A DNA stretch of 64,000 bases from Collinsella sp. AF02-46-1 (GCF_003465825.1 NZ_QSBV01000004.1:68205-132204), one strand, 5' to 3'; shown: positions 29,371 through 37,973, counted from the first letter of the stretch. Made by a program: numbers and translations. Notes: generated from the letters alone by a model not told the origin.

Positions 29371-31839
29371 CTATCGCAACGCCGTCTGCGCGAGGCGAGC
29401 GCGAGCGATGGCGGCCTGACCGTAGGCGATGCAGCCGTCGTTGGCGGGTACAGCGTGGGGGACCAAGACGGCAAGACCGGCGTCTTTGAGTTCGTGGGTA
29501 AGGAGCTGAAGCAAAAGCCGGTTCATGAACACACCGCCCGAGAGCGCGACGGTATCGAGGCCTTCGCGCGCGCAGATCTCGCTTGCGATGCGGGCCGACG
29601 CGCGTGCGATGGTGACATGGAAGTCGAGCGCGAGCTTGCCGGCGGGCACGCCGGTCCTGATTCCCTCCAAAAGCGCCTCAAAAAGCGGTCTGGAGTTCAG
29701 AACATGGAAGTCGTCCGGACGGGATGATTCGGTTGCGGAAAAGCTGGCCATATTGCCGGTGGGGCAGGCACTTTCACTGCTGAACGCGCGCCAGGCGGCG
29801 GCTTCGAGTTCTATGGCAGGCTCGCCCTCGTAGGTTGCCTTGTCGCAGATGCCCAGAATTGCTGCCGCGGCATCAAAGAGACGCCCCATGCTGCTGGTGC
29901 GCGGGCTGTTGATGCCGTGCTCGATCATGGTGGCTGTCACGCTGCGCGTTTGCTCGTCGAGGCTGCCCAAAAGCCGAGCGGCGCCTGGGTGCTCGAGCAG
30001 ACCGAGCTCACTGAGCAGGGCAAAGGCGTTGCGGCGGGCGTCGCGCACGGAGGCCGCCCCGCCGGGGAGCGCCCAGGTGAGTAAATGCGCGGCGCGCTCA
30101 AAGCCGCCAAGGCCGGCAACAAGAAACTCGCCGCCCCAAATGGTCCCATCGGTGCCGGCGCCGGTGCCGTCAAAGGCGATGCCAAGGACACGCGCGTCGG
30201 TTGTAAGCTGGCCCGCGGCGATGGCCTCGGCCATTACGCTCGCGATATGCGCATGATGGTGCTGCACCTCGACGAGCGGCAGATTGTGCTCCCGTGCCTG
30301 CTCGCGCGCCCACTGACCCGATAGATAACTGGGGTGTACATCGCAGGCCAAGGCGGCGGGTGCCAAGTCAAAGAGATCTTCCAAGCGCGTGCGCGCGGCG
30401 TTCCAGGCATCGAAGGTCTCGCCGTTTTCAACATCGCCGATATGCTGCGACACAAAACAGGTTGCCTCGCCGTTCGTCCCTTCACGCGTGAGTGCAATCG
30501 TGGCTTTTTGTTGTGGCCCACAGGCGAGCACGCAGGACGGAGTGCCGTCGAGCGCCGGCAACGGCAGCGGCTGGGGTGCATATCCGCGAGCGCGGCGAAC
30601 GGGCATAACAGCGCCGTCGACCACGCGTACCAAAGAGTCGTCGTAGCGCGAGAGGATCGCGCGGTCGTTACCGAGCAACGCGTCGGCGATGCCGGCGGCA
30701 ACGAGGCGTTCCCAGGCAAGGTCGTCGTCGGTCTCGATGGGTTCTTCGCTCAGATTTCCGCTGGTCATGACGAGCGCGTGCATGCCGCGGGCTTCTGCCG
30801 CGGCAAGCAACAGATGCTGAAGCGGGGTGTAGGGGAGCATAACACCGAGCTCTGGAAGGTCGTGCGCGACGGACGGCGCGAACGCGAGGGCGTCGGGGGA
30901 GCCGCCGCTCTCGCAAGCAGCACGTCGGCGCAGCAGCACAATGGGGCGAATGCTGCCGGCCAGCAAGCCGCGTGCAACGTCGTTGACATGGCACAGGCGT
31001 TCAGCGTCGGCAAGGTCGCGTACCATAACGGCAAGCGGTTTGTTGCTGCGGCGTTTGCGGCGGCGAAGCTCGGCTACCGCCTGCTCGTTGGAAGCGTCGC
31101 ATGCCAAGTGAAATCCGCCCAGACCCTTGATGGCGACGATACCGCCACCGGCCAGCAGCTCAACACAGCGGTCGATAATGGCGTCGCTGGTCTCGCGCGT
31201 GGTGCCGACGGCCGGCAACGCGGCGGCTTCGTCCGGCTCACCGCCCACGCTCGCTTCGCGCCACGTGATATGCGGCCCGCAATCAAAGCAGGCATCGGGC
31301 TGCGCGTGAAAACGCCGGTCGAGTGGGTCGGCATACTCCGCGGCGCACTTGGGACACATGGGAAAACAATCCATCGACGTGGCCGCTCGGTCATACGGCA
31401 GCGACCGGATGATGGTAAAGCGCGGTCCGCAGTTGGTACAGTTGATAAAAGGGTAGTGATAGCGCCGATCGGCGGGGTCGAACAACTCGCGCAGACAATC
31501 ATCGCAGGTGGCGATATCGGGTGAGACGAGCGTCGTGTGCGCGGTCTGGTCCTGCGATGCTACGATGCGAAAACCCTGTTCATTGGCGGTATCCCAACCG
31601 TGGGCTGCCAGGTCCACAACCTCGACATACTCTACGCGGGCTGCCGCAGGCGCATGTTCAGAAAGCGCGGCAACAAAAGCATCGAGCGCATCGGCCGGAG
31701 CATGCGCCTCGATATGCACGCCGTCGCCCGCGTTGAGCACCCATCCGCAAATGCCATGCGCCATGGCCTCGCGATACACAAACGGCCGCATGCCAACGCC
31801 CTGCACAATGCCCGTCACATGAATATGCACATGCCGCAT
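29371..31839 (-). CDS. hypF: Hydrogenase maturation carbamoyltransferase HypF
   Basis: An 822-aa enzyme that makes the carbamoyl group for HypE from carbamoyl phosphate and ATP. The domains are in the standard order: acylphosphatase (residues 1-90, TGIVQGVGMRPFVYR), two zinc fingers (CDDCLRELF...CTNCGPRF; CPKCAAEY...CFDCGP), a YrdC-like domain (KGLGGFHLACDA onwards), and a C-terminal Kae1-like domain with VEVQHHHAHIASVMAE. GAGGGG before the ATG at 31839 favours this start. A strong hairpin separates it from nikR upstream. Confidence 0.95.
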   Translation of the reverse strand: MRHVHIHVTGIVQGVGMRPFVYREAMAHGICGWVLNAGDGVHIEAHAPADALDAFVAALSEHAPAAARVEYVEVVDLAAHGWDTANEQGFRIVASQDQTAHTTLVSPDIATCDDCLRELFDPADRRYHYPFINCTNCGPRFTIIRSLPYDRAATSMDCFPMCPKCAAEYADPLDRRFHAQPDACFDCGPHITWREASVGGEPDEAAALPAVGTTRETSDAIIDRCVELLAGGGIVAIKGLGGFHLACDASNEQAVAELRRRKRRSNKPLAVMVRDLADAERLCHVNDVARGLLAGSIRPIVLLRRRAACESGGSPDALAFAPSVAHDLPELGVMLPYTPLQHLLLAAAEARGMHALVMTSGNLSEEPIETDDDLAWERLVAAGIADALLGNDRAILSRYDDSLVRVVDGAVMPVRRARGYAPQPLPLPALDGTPSCVLACGPQQKATIALTREGTNGEATCFVSQHIGDVENGETFDAWNAARTRLEDLFDLAPAALACDVHPSYLSGQWAREQAREHNLPLVEVQHHHAHIASVMAEAIAAGQLTTDARVLGIAFDGTGAGTDGTIWGGEFLVAGLGGFERAAHLLTWALPGGAASVRDARRNAFALLSELGLLEHPGAARLLGSLDEQTRSVTATMIEHGINSPRTSSMGRLFDAAAAILGICDKATYEGEPAIELEAAAWRAFSSESACPTGNMASFSATESSRPDDFHVLNSRPLFEALLEGIRTGVPAGKLALDFHVTIARASARIASEICAREGLDTVALSGGVFMNRLLLQLLTHELKDAGLAVLVPHAVPANDGCIAYGQAAIARARLAQTALR

Positions 31840-31864
31840 GCGACACCCCTCATCAAAACCGACC

Positions 31865-31931
31865 AAAAAGGGACAGGTTTATTTTGGTAGGTAAAACTTC
31901 TAAACCTGCCAAAACAAACCTGTCCCTTTTT
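31865..31931. repeat. Hairpin between nikR and hypF, 28-bp arms
   Basis: AAAAAGGGACAGGTTTATTT followed by TGGTAGGT pairs with ACCTGCCAAAACAAACCTGT followed by CCCTTTTT; the two mismatches are G-U compatible. With T-runs on both strands it could weaken transcription from nikR into hypF. Confidence 0.8.
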
Positions 31932-31941
31932 GGCAGGTGCG

Positions 31942-32454
31942 CTACAGTCCCAGGCTCTGCTTGGTGGCGGCGCACGTGAGCTCGCCGTGCTTAACGCCGC
32001 GCAGGCCCAGCAGACGGTCGGCCAGCTCGTAGACGCGCTCGCCGCGACCCTTGAGCGCCAGAATCTCTAAGCAGTTGTGGTGATCCAGATGCACGTGCAT
32101 GGTCGATACGATCTCGTCGGTGTAGTCGTGCTGCACTTCGTCCAGACGGCGCGTCAGGTCGCCGGTATGGTGGTCGTAGATCATGGTGAGCGACCCGATA
32201 ACATGCTCATCGGGCGTGCGCATCTGCTCCTTGGCGATCGAGGCGCGAATCAGGTCGCGCACGGCCTCGGAGCGGTTGGCCACGTCGCCGCGGCGCGCGA
32301 TCTGTTCGTCAAAACGGCGCAGCAGGTCGTCCGGTGCGGTAACCGAAAAGCGGACCAGCTCGGAGCCGGAGCCACTACAGTGGCAGCCTGCGTCACCGTC
32401 CGCCCCGTGCGGATGCTCGTGCTCGTACCCGCAGCCGTGCTCGTGTTCGGCCAC
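31942..32454 (-). CDS. nikR: Nickel-responsive regulator NikR with His/Cys-rich N-terminal extension
   Basis: A 170-aa ribbon-helix-helix regulator that represses nickel genes when nickel is bound. The RHH domain begins near residue 33 (LVRFSVTAPDDLLRRFDEQI). The high-affinity nickel ligands are all present with exact E. coli spacing: His109, His120, His122 and Cys128 (VQHDY, STMHVHLDHHNC). In front is an extra 30-residue tail, HEHGCGYEHEHPHGADGDAG followed by CHC, which looks metal-binding like the tail of HypB. It starts with GTG one base after the stop of the 82-aa gene, so they form one transcript leading into hyp genes. Confidence 0.93.
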   Translation of the reverse strand: MAEHEHGCGYEHEHPHGADGDAGCHCSGSGSELVRFSVTAPDDLLRRFDEQIARRGDVANRSEAVRDLIRASIAKEQMRTPDEHVIGSLTMIYDHHTGDLTRRLDEVQHDYTDEIVSTMHVHLDHHNCLEILALKGRGERVYELADRLLGLRGVKHGELTCAATKQSLGL

Positions 32455-32455
32455 G

Positions 32456-32704
32456 TTACACCAGCTTCACGGAGCCGACGGAGTTGTGGTCGGCCTCGAT
32501 GGCCTCTTCGTAGCCCTCGAGTGCGTCGTGGGCCTCGTGCAGCGCGGCCATGGCTGCCTCGAGCTTGGCGCCGATGCGCTCCATGTCAAAATTCTCGGTC
32601 GCATGCAGCAGCTGATGGCTCCACTCGTGAGCGAGCTCGATGGTGTCGTCGACCTGCTTGACGCTCATGGCAAGCTGGCTCATGTTCATTCCAACATCAT
32701 GCAT
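32456..32704 (-). CDS. Small His-rich helical protein upstream of nikR
   Basis: An 82-aa protein of unknown family, probably an all-alpha bundle (DDTIELAHEWSHQLLHATEN; KLEAAMAALHEAHDALEGYE). Seven histidines fall mostly on helix faces, including HEWSHQLLH and HEAHD. GGAGA precedes the ATG. Its stop codon is one base from the GTG of nikR, so the two are co-translated. A nickel-binding or nickel-delivery role is possible from context and histidines, but nothing in the sequence proves it. Confidence 0.7.
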   Translation of the reverse strand: MHDVGMNMSQLAMSVKQVDDTIELAHEWSHQLLHATENFDMERIGAKLEAAMAALHEAHDALEGYEEAIEADHNSVGSVKLV

Positions 32705-32776
32705 GGAAAATCTCCTTTTGTATGGGGCAGTTCAGTGGTTCAGATTTTACTACGCTCGCTCTATGCGCTGCTGCAT

Positions 32777-32813
32777 AAGAAAACGGGTACGAGTCTGTGT
32801 GACTCGTACCCGT
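32777..32813 (-). terminator. Terminator of the thioredoxin transcript
   Basis: AACGGGTACGAGT and ACTCGTACCCGTT are perfect 13-bp arms around CTGTGTG. On the minus strand the stem is followed by TTCTTA-type T-rich DNA. It separates trx from the nikR operon. Confidence 0.8.
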
Positions 32814-32925
32814 TCACTGGGGGCTGTTTGTAACTACCATACTATCCGTGGTCGCACGCGCCGCACCCGGCAGTCCGGCGAGCGGTGCAAAACCGCTCAT
32901 GGACGGCGGGCAAGTAACAAGCGTA

Positions 32926-33246
32926 TTACAGATGCTTCTCCAGCAGCGCCTGCAGCCTCGCCTTGGGCAGAGCGCCAACCGAGCGGTCAATCTCCTCGCC
33001 GTTCTTAAACACAATCAGCGTGGGGATGCTCATGACGCCATACTTCATGGCCAGGTCCTGGTTGTCGTCGACGTTGCATTTGGCAACGGCAAGCTTGCCC
33101 GCCAGCTCATCGGCAACCTCGTCAACGATGGGCGAGAGCGATCGGCAGGGCCCGCACCACGGCGCCCAAAAATCGACCAGCACGGGCAGGCTGTCGTTAA
33201 CGATGGAATCGAAGTTCTCGGGGGTAATCTGCTTAATGTCAGCCAT
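32926..33246 (-). CDS. trxA: Thioredoxin
   Basis: A 106-aa thiol-disulfide oxidoreductase. The active site FWAPWCGPCR is at residues 27-36, followed by the cis-proline segment MSIPTLIVFKNGEE. Length is that of classic thioredoxin. GGAGG before the ATG at 33246 sets the start. It stands alone between the nikR operon and a divergent hypothetical gene. Confidence 0.95.
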   Translation of the reverse strand: MADIKQITPENFDSIVNDSLPVLVDFWAPWCGPCRSLSPIVDEVADELAGKLAVAKCNVDDNQDLAMKYGVMSIPTLIVFKNGEEIDRSVGALPKARLQALLEKHL

Positions 33247-33382
33247 GGTGACCTCCATAATACGACGCGGCTCGGCCGCGTAAAACTCAGTACGACCGTG
33301 CTTATACCCAGCCGCCCGCAAAGCAACCACTCGCGGGCAGCTCTTTTATATAATGGTGGGCACGCAAACGATTGGAGAGCGC

Positions 33383-33958
33383 ATGTCCACGTCACAAAGC
33401 CAGAAAAAAGAAGCCATCGCCCAGGCGGCCGAGCAGGAGCTCACATCGCTTGCGGTCCGTGGCGTGCGCATCGTGGGCAACGCGTGCTCGCCGATCGTGC
33501 TGGTCAAAGGCGATTTGGACGAGGCCGAGCGTTCGGGCGGCGAGCTGGCTGCCGGTCCGGACGGTGCTGCGCTGCGCAAGGCGCTTGGGGCCATCGGCTA
33601 CGCGCCCGAGGATTTTTGCGTGCTGGCAAGCGTCGCCGGCGCAGGCGACGGAGCGGTCGCGGTGGGCGAGACTCTGCCGTGCGAGCTGTTCCGCGAGGCG
33701 CTTGAGGCTCTGGATCCCGAGGCGGTGCTGCTGCTCGATAACAGCGCGGCCGATGTCATGCGCGAAACCTACGCCGATATGCTCGTGGCGATTGATGACT
33801 TCGACACCGCCATGCTCAAGCCCGGCCTGGTCGCCCATGTGCAGGGGCGCCGCGTGCTGGCGCTCGACGGTTTTGAGGCGGCGCTCACCGACAAGGCCGC
33901 CAAGCAGCGCATGTGGGCCTACATTAAGCAGCTGACCCCGGCGGCTGCACCGCTGTAG
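33383..33958 (+). CDS. Hypothetical protein, possibly degenerate uracil-DNA-glycosylase-like fold
   Basis: A 191-aa soluble protein. The order of segments GPDGAALRKALGAIGYAPED, then ALDPEAVLLLDNSAADVM, then DKAAKQRMWAYIKQL echoes family-4 uracil-DNA glycosylases. The iron-sulfur cysteines and the catalytic motifs of that family are not visible. If related, it has likely lost glycosylase activity and kept the fold. GGAGAGCGC before the ATG at 33383 supports the start. It is divergent from thioredoxin. The resemblance was judged by eye and is weak. Confidence 0.65.
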   Translation: MSTSQSQKKEAIAQAAEQELTSLAVRGVRIVGNACSPIVLVKGDLDEAERSGGELAAGPDGAALRKALGAIGYAPEDFCVLASVAGAGDGAVAVGETLPCELFREALEALDPEAVLLLDNSAADVMRETYADMLVAIDDFDTAMLKPGLVAHVQGRRVLALDGFEAALTDKAAKQRMWAYIKQLTPAAAPL

Positions 33959-33976
33959 CGAGGTTGGCGGCAGCCC

Positions 33977-34510
33977 CTACATCACGGCGCGCAGCTCAAA
34001 CCGGTCGCCGTTAATGCGGAACTGGCAGTTGCCGTTCATGCGCTCGACGGCAAGCATAATGCTCTTGGTGCCAAAGCCGTGCCCAGTGTGCTGAGCCACG
34101 GGCATGCCGTCGACCATGTGCGGCGCACGGCCAAACGTGTTGGAAACCAGCAATAGAAGCTGACCGTCTTCGTAGCGAAGGTCCAGGTCGACAAACCGCT
34201 TGCCTTCGGGGGCGGCGCTCGCCGCGGCGATGGCATTGTCCAGGGCGTTCGATACCACACTGAATAGATCGACATCGCCCACGTGGACGGTTTCGGGCAC
34301 GGCGGCGTGCAGGTCGGCGGTGATGCCGTGCGCGTTGATGTCCGCGGAAAGCGACGAGAGCGCAATGTTGACCGTTTCGTTGGCGCAGTAGCGGCGCACG
34401 GCGGTGCGGTCGTTGGTCTCGCAGAGCGCGTCGATGCGCTCGAGTGCCTCATCGGTGTGACCCTCTTCGATCAGGGCCGCTAGACCGCGCAGGTAGTGGC
34501 GCATGTCGTA
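33977..34510 (-). pseudogene. Truncated sensor histidine kinase (GHKL type)
   Basis: The 175 codons from the ATG at 34504 give only the catalytic end of an AgrC-like kinase: the phospho-acceptor box MRHYLRGLAAL, the N-box VVSNALDNAIAAA and the G-box GHGFGTKS. The two codons before the ATG continue the family motif as Tyr-Asp-Met-Arg-His, but the next codon upstream is TGA. So the homology is cut by a stop and the membrane sensor half is missing. No response regulator adjoins it. It is likely a remnant, though the ATPase domain itself is intact and could be expressed. Confidence 0.7.
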
Positions 34511-34691
34511 TCACATTGAGACCAAGTCAAGAAGAATCGCTTCGGTCGAATCGCGTCTTTTGGGTGAGTTCTCAACGTCCGCTGCCGCTGGTTTCCACCG
34601 TATGCCGAAAACACCCGGACGATGCCGTGCAGATCGCTTCGCTCTGCTATAGTCTCCCAAATTCACGTTTTCTATTGGGATGGTGGTTAAT

Positions 34692-35798
34692 ATGGGCGAC
34701 ATACTCGAATCGTTCCTGCGCGTGGCGATGGTGGTGTTCATCGTCGGTCCGCTCACTGCATGGGTCGCCCGTCGCGGCGCGCGCGAGCGCAGTGAGGCGA
34801 CGGACAGCCTCGATCGCTTCACGGTGCGCATGCCCGCTGCCATTCGCACGATCATCGCCTGCTGCGCCGTCGCGTTCGAACTGCTCATGCTGGGTGTCTA
34901 CGTCTGGCAGGGCGTCTCGTTGGGCGAGTGGGACCACGAACTTGTGTGGTTCGGTCACGCCATGGCGCTCGCGGGCATGGCCATCTGGGCCCTGCTGAGC
35001 ATCCCGCGCATCGACGTGGACGGTGAGCGAATTCTCTCGCGTAACGCCTTCGGCATCCGCAAGGAGACGACGTTTGGCAACATCACCCGTGCAACGCTTC
35101 ACACGCAGATGATGAGGATCGACCTGTTCGAGGGCGACCGGAAGTTCTGCTCGATAAGCCTCGAGGGGGTGTGCTCGCTCAACCTCCTCGCCCGTCTGGA
35201 GGAAGAGGGCATCGAGGTCTCGGACGCTGTTGACGGCCCGATGACCAAGGCGGGTCTGTGTTGGTCTGCCATCAAGCCGTTGACGATTGTTTTCAACGGT
35301 ATGGCGCTCGTCTTCTCGCTCGTGATCGCCTTCATGGCTGTTTTCACCGACGCCGGTGCTCGTCTGCTCCTGCTCGTCCCATGCCTCTTCCTGTTCATAG
35401 GGGGACTCCTGCCTCTGCTCATGCTCAGCATGCCCGCCCGTGGTATCTACGAGATCGGCAGACAGGAGCGCGAACTCGGTTTCTCCTTCGCCGAGGAGAT
35501 GGCGAGCCGAGGTGCCACGGGCACCTCGCTTGTCGACGACGATTGGTTCATCGAGATCAGCAACGCCCGCGTCGTGGCGTTCCGCCGCGATTATCTCAAG
35601 AAGGTCACGGCGCACGAGGATAGCGAGAGCGGCGACCGTTGCACGGTGACCACGAAAGGCGGTCGCAAAATCAAGGTGTACGCAGCGGGCAGCACGCTCG
35701 AGGACCTGCGCTCGTGGTTCAAACAGGGTGCCAAGGCCAGAAGCACGCTCGACCGTGCAGAGGACGTGCTCGAGACGACGCCTGATTGGGTTGTCTGA
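34692..35798 (+). CDS. Membrane protein of unknown function, 3' end set by an IS element
   Basis: A 368-aa protein with membrane segments near residues 5-25, 50-70, 85-105 and a pair around 215-265 (MALVFSLVIAFMAVF; LLLLVPCLFLFIGGLLPLLM). The soluble C-terminal part (LVDDDWFIEISNARVVAFRR) looks like a PH-like beta domain. Its stop codon TGA at 35796-35798 is the first three bases of the IS3 inverted repeat, so the natural C-terminus may have been replaced. GGTGG at 34682 favours the ATG at 34692 over 34680. No family was recognised. Confidence 0.6.
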   Translation: MGDILESFLRVAMVVFIVGPLTAWVARRGARERSEATDSLDRFTVRMPAAIRTIIACCAVAFELLMLGVYVWQGVSLGEWDHELVWFGHAMALAGMAIWALLSIPRIDVDGERILSRNAFGIRKETTFGNITRATLHTQMMRIDLFEGDRKFCSISLEGVCSLNLLARLEEEGIEVSDAVDGPMTKAGLCWSAIKPLTIVFNGMALVFSLVIAFMAVFTDAGARLLLLVPCLFLFIGGLLPLLMLSMPARGIYEIGRQERELGFSFAEEMASRGATGTSLVDDDWFIEISNARVVAFRRDYLKKVTAHEDSESGDRCTVTTKGGRKIKVYAAGSTLEDLRSWFKQGAKARSTLDRAEDVLETTPDWVV

Positions 35799-35880
35799 CC
35801 TGTATCGTCTTTTCGGACACGCATGCTAGAGGCCCAATCCTTTAGAATACATTCATCGACGACCGAGAGGACGGTATGCT

Positions 35881-36165
35881 ATGTCCAACCCAGCCGCCAA
35901 GTACACCGACGAGTTCAGGCGCGAGACCGCCGACTACATCATCTCGACGGGCAGGCCGATAACGGAATGCTGCGCAGAACTGGGCCTGAATTCCAAGACC
36001 GTGAACAAGTGGGTGCAGAGCCGCCGGCGCGAGCTTGCCGGCGGGCCCGACCCCAAGGCCGAGGACCGCGAGCTTCGCGAGGCGAAAAGGCGCATACGCG
36101 AGCTCGAGATGGAGAACGCCTTCTTGAAAAAAGCCGCGGCCTTCTTCGCCAAAAGCCAGGCGTAG
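35881..36165 (+). CDS. IS3 transposase OrfA
   Basis: A 94-aa DNA-binding protein. A helix-turn-helix (FRRETADYIISTGRPITECC; LGLNSKTVNKWVQ) is followed by a leucine-zipper-like helix (LREAKRRIRELEMENAFLKK). An A-run at the AAAAAAG near 36126 lies at the point where a -1 shift would join it to orfB, as in other IS3 elements. Confidence 0.9.
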   Translation: MSNPAAKYTDEFRRETADYIISTGRPITECCAELGLNSKTVNKWVQSRRRELAGGPDPKAEDRELREAKRRIRELEMENAFLKKAAAFFAKSQA

Positions 36166-36179
36166 CCGCATGCTACCGG

Positions 36180-37061
36180 ATGATGTTGGCGGAGAAGGCC
36201 GAATTCCCGGTGAAAATGATGGCCCGCGTGCTCGGCGTGAGCCGATCGGGCTTCTACTCGTGGCTCTCCAACGGCTGCCCGCGAGAAGACTGGTCGGCCG
36301 AGCGCGAGGCGGTCCGGCGCGTGTGGCTGGAGTCGGACCGCAGGTTCGGCTTCCGGTTCGTGAAATGCTTCCTGCCCGGCGAGTTCTCCGGATTGACCCT
36401 GTACAGGGTGCGCAAGCTGATGCGCGAGCTGGGAATACGCGGCTGCACGCCCAACGCCAGGAAGCGCACCACCATCCCCGACCCGAAGGCCAGGCCCCGG
36501 CCCGACCTGGTGCGCCGCGACTTCACCAGTCCCGTTCCAACCTGCAAGCTCGTGGGCGACATCACCTACCTGCGCACCGGCGAGGGATGGCTGTACCTGT
36601 CGACGGTCATCGACCTCAACACCCGCATGGTGGTGGGCTGGTCGCTCTCCGAGCGCATGACCGCCGACATCGTGGTTTCGGCGCTGGCGTCGGCCAAATC
36701 GCGCGGCTACGTGGCCGGCAACGCGATATTCCACGCCGACCGCGGCGCCCAGTACACCAGCAGGCTTCTGGCCGAATGGGCGCGCGACAACGACGTGCGG
36801 CTGTCCTGCAGCCGCGCCGGCAACTGCCACGACAACGCGGTGGCCGAGTCGTTCCTCGCCATGCTGAAGAACGAGATGTACTACAGGCGCAGCTTCCCGA
36901 CCAGGGATTCCGCCAAGCACGCGGTGGTCGAGTTCATCGAGGCGTACTACAACCGCCGAAGGCCCCGCTCGACGATCGGCTACAAGGTGCCGGCCGAGGC
37001 CATGGCGGCCTTCTTCGAGAGAACCGAGCCCAAGCTCGAGGCCATGCCTATGGCCGCTTGA
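36180..37061 (+). CDS. IS3 transposase OrfB (DDE catalytic part)
   Basis: The catalytic half of the transposase, in the -1 frame relative to orfA; the frame is open well upstream, so an OrfAB fusion by frameshifting is likely. The DDE residues are visible: Asp in VGDITYL, Asp in FHADRGAQYTS and Glu in NAVAESFLAMLKNE. The C-terminus has YYNRRRPRSTIGYKVPAE, as in the family. No internal stop is present, so the element may be active. Confidence 0.9.
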   Translation: MMLAEKAEFPVKMMARVLGVSRSGFYSWLSNGCPREDWSAEREAVRRVWLESDRRFGFRFVKCFLPGEFSGLTLYRVRKLMRELGIRGCTPNARKRTTIPDPKARPRPDLVRRDFTSPVPTCKLVGDITYLRTGEGWLYLSTVIDLNTRMVVGWSLSERMTADIVVSALASAKSRGYVAGNAIFHADRGAQYTSRLLAEWARDNDVRLSCSRAGNCHDNAVAESFLAMLKNEMYYRRSFPTRDSAKHAVVEFIEAYYNRRRPRSTIGYKVPAEAMAAFFERTEPKLEAMPMAA

Positions 37062-37139
37062 TTTCTCGAGCTTGCGTGTCCGAAATCTTGACACAGGTCA
37101 GAAGGCCTCGATGCCAGCGCTGCGCCGATATGGGGCAGC

Positions 37140-37498
37140 GGCCCCCCCCCGTTGGCCGCCATGGCCCTGACTTCCGAGCGTATGCTGGCGCCGCTCGTCT
37201 TAAGACGTCGACCTCCATCCGGAGCCTGCGGTTCTCGCGCTCGGGCTCCAGGATCCGGTTCTACTCGGGCGTGCGGTTGTCGGCGGCGCGCGGCGAGCCG
37301 GTCTCGTTTATCGACTTGACCCGCCTCTCCACGGTGCTCTTGTCGAGGTCGCACTCGTCCATGGCCTCGCGCCTGGGCTTTCCGGCGTTGTGGAGATCGA
37401 CTATCTTCCTCTTGAACTCGTCGGTGAAATGCCTCGGTCTGGGGCCGGTCGAGGCCGAGCCCCCGGTCCGGCTGGGGTAGCATGTCGCTGCGGACCAT
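37140..37498 (-). pseudogene. Decayed IS3-type orfA
   Basis: Read on the minus strand with one frame change near 37420, this gives RHFTDEFKRKIVDLHNAGKP and DLDKSTVERRVKSINETGSP, a transposase OrfA clearly different from the one at 35881. It is broken by a frameshift near its start and by a TAG (after DNRTPE), then trails off near a run of nine or more C. It is a remnant of a second insertion sequence next to the intact one. Confidence 0.75.
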
Positions 37499-37643
37499 TG
37501 TCTTTCCTCTCGTTGAATATCTAGGCGCTGACGATTCTAGGCGATGGCCCTCTCTTGCTGCTTACACCTCGATTGTGCTCGCTACCCCCAGCGGGCCCGG
37601 ATCGAGCGATTCGGACCCGCTTTTGGGGCCTGCCGGAAACCCG

Positions 37644-37852
37644 GTGGTCAAAAAGGGCCAAATATGAGTACTGTTACCAGTTTGGTGGCAGCCAAATGGC
37701 CTCAAAAATCGGTGCCAGAGGCCAAAAGTGCATCGATTTTCGTTCTTCAGAGTCGCGATCGGGCTCCAAACAAGGCGATTTTGCTGCTCTGGACCGGAAA
37801 ATCGATGCTACTAATTTGGTGACAGTACTCATATTTGGCCCTTTTTGACCAC
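37644..37852. repeat. Large nested inverted repeat upstream of nadA
   Basis: GTGGTCAAAAAGGGCCAAAT and the following ATGAGTACTGT face ACAGTACTCATATTTGGCCC and TTTTTGACCAC over about 140 bases. Inside, CATCGATTTTC pairs with GAAAATCGATG. The outer arms are about 31 bp and perfect. Confidence 0.85.
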
Positions 37853-37890
37853 TGCCCCTTGGTCCAGGACAAAACGGGCTGCCCGAATCA

Positions 37891-37949
37891 TGGGGCGGGT
37901 CCATTTTCGGCTGTCCTCAGCTTGCCAGTTCGAAAATGGACCCGCCCCA
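37891..37949. repeat. Inverted repeat with perfect 19-bp arms
   Basis: TGGGGCGGGTCCATTTTCG pairs with CGAAAATGGACCCGCCCCA over 21 bases. It is the second of three hairpins in a row before nadA. Confidence 0.85.
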
Positions 37950-37973
37950 AGATTGAATCTTTATTCCAACTTT

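Larger units (their letters stand above)
35796..37100 (+). mobile_element. IS3-family insertion sequence, complete
   Basis: It is 1305 bp with imperfect 32-bp terminal inverted repeats (26 of 32 match) that begin TGACCTGT and include TTTCGGACACGCA. Between them are overlapping orfA and orfB in the -1 frame relation typical of IS3. No clear target-site duplication is visible at the flanks (GTC and GAA), which suggests later rearrangement or an old insertion beside another IS. Confidence 0.88.

Noticed and set aside
32814..32925. GC-rich gap after thioredoxin considered as an RNA gene
   Set aside because: It has a GAGCGGTTTTGCACCGCTC hairpin on the minus strand but no larger recognisable fold.
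33977..34504. Complete soluble kinase
   Set aside because: The phospho-acceptor motif starts at the very first residue and continues into upstream codons beyond a stop, which points to truncation.
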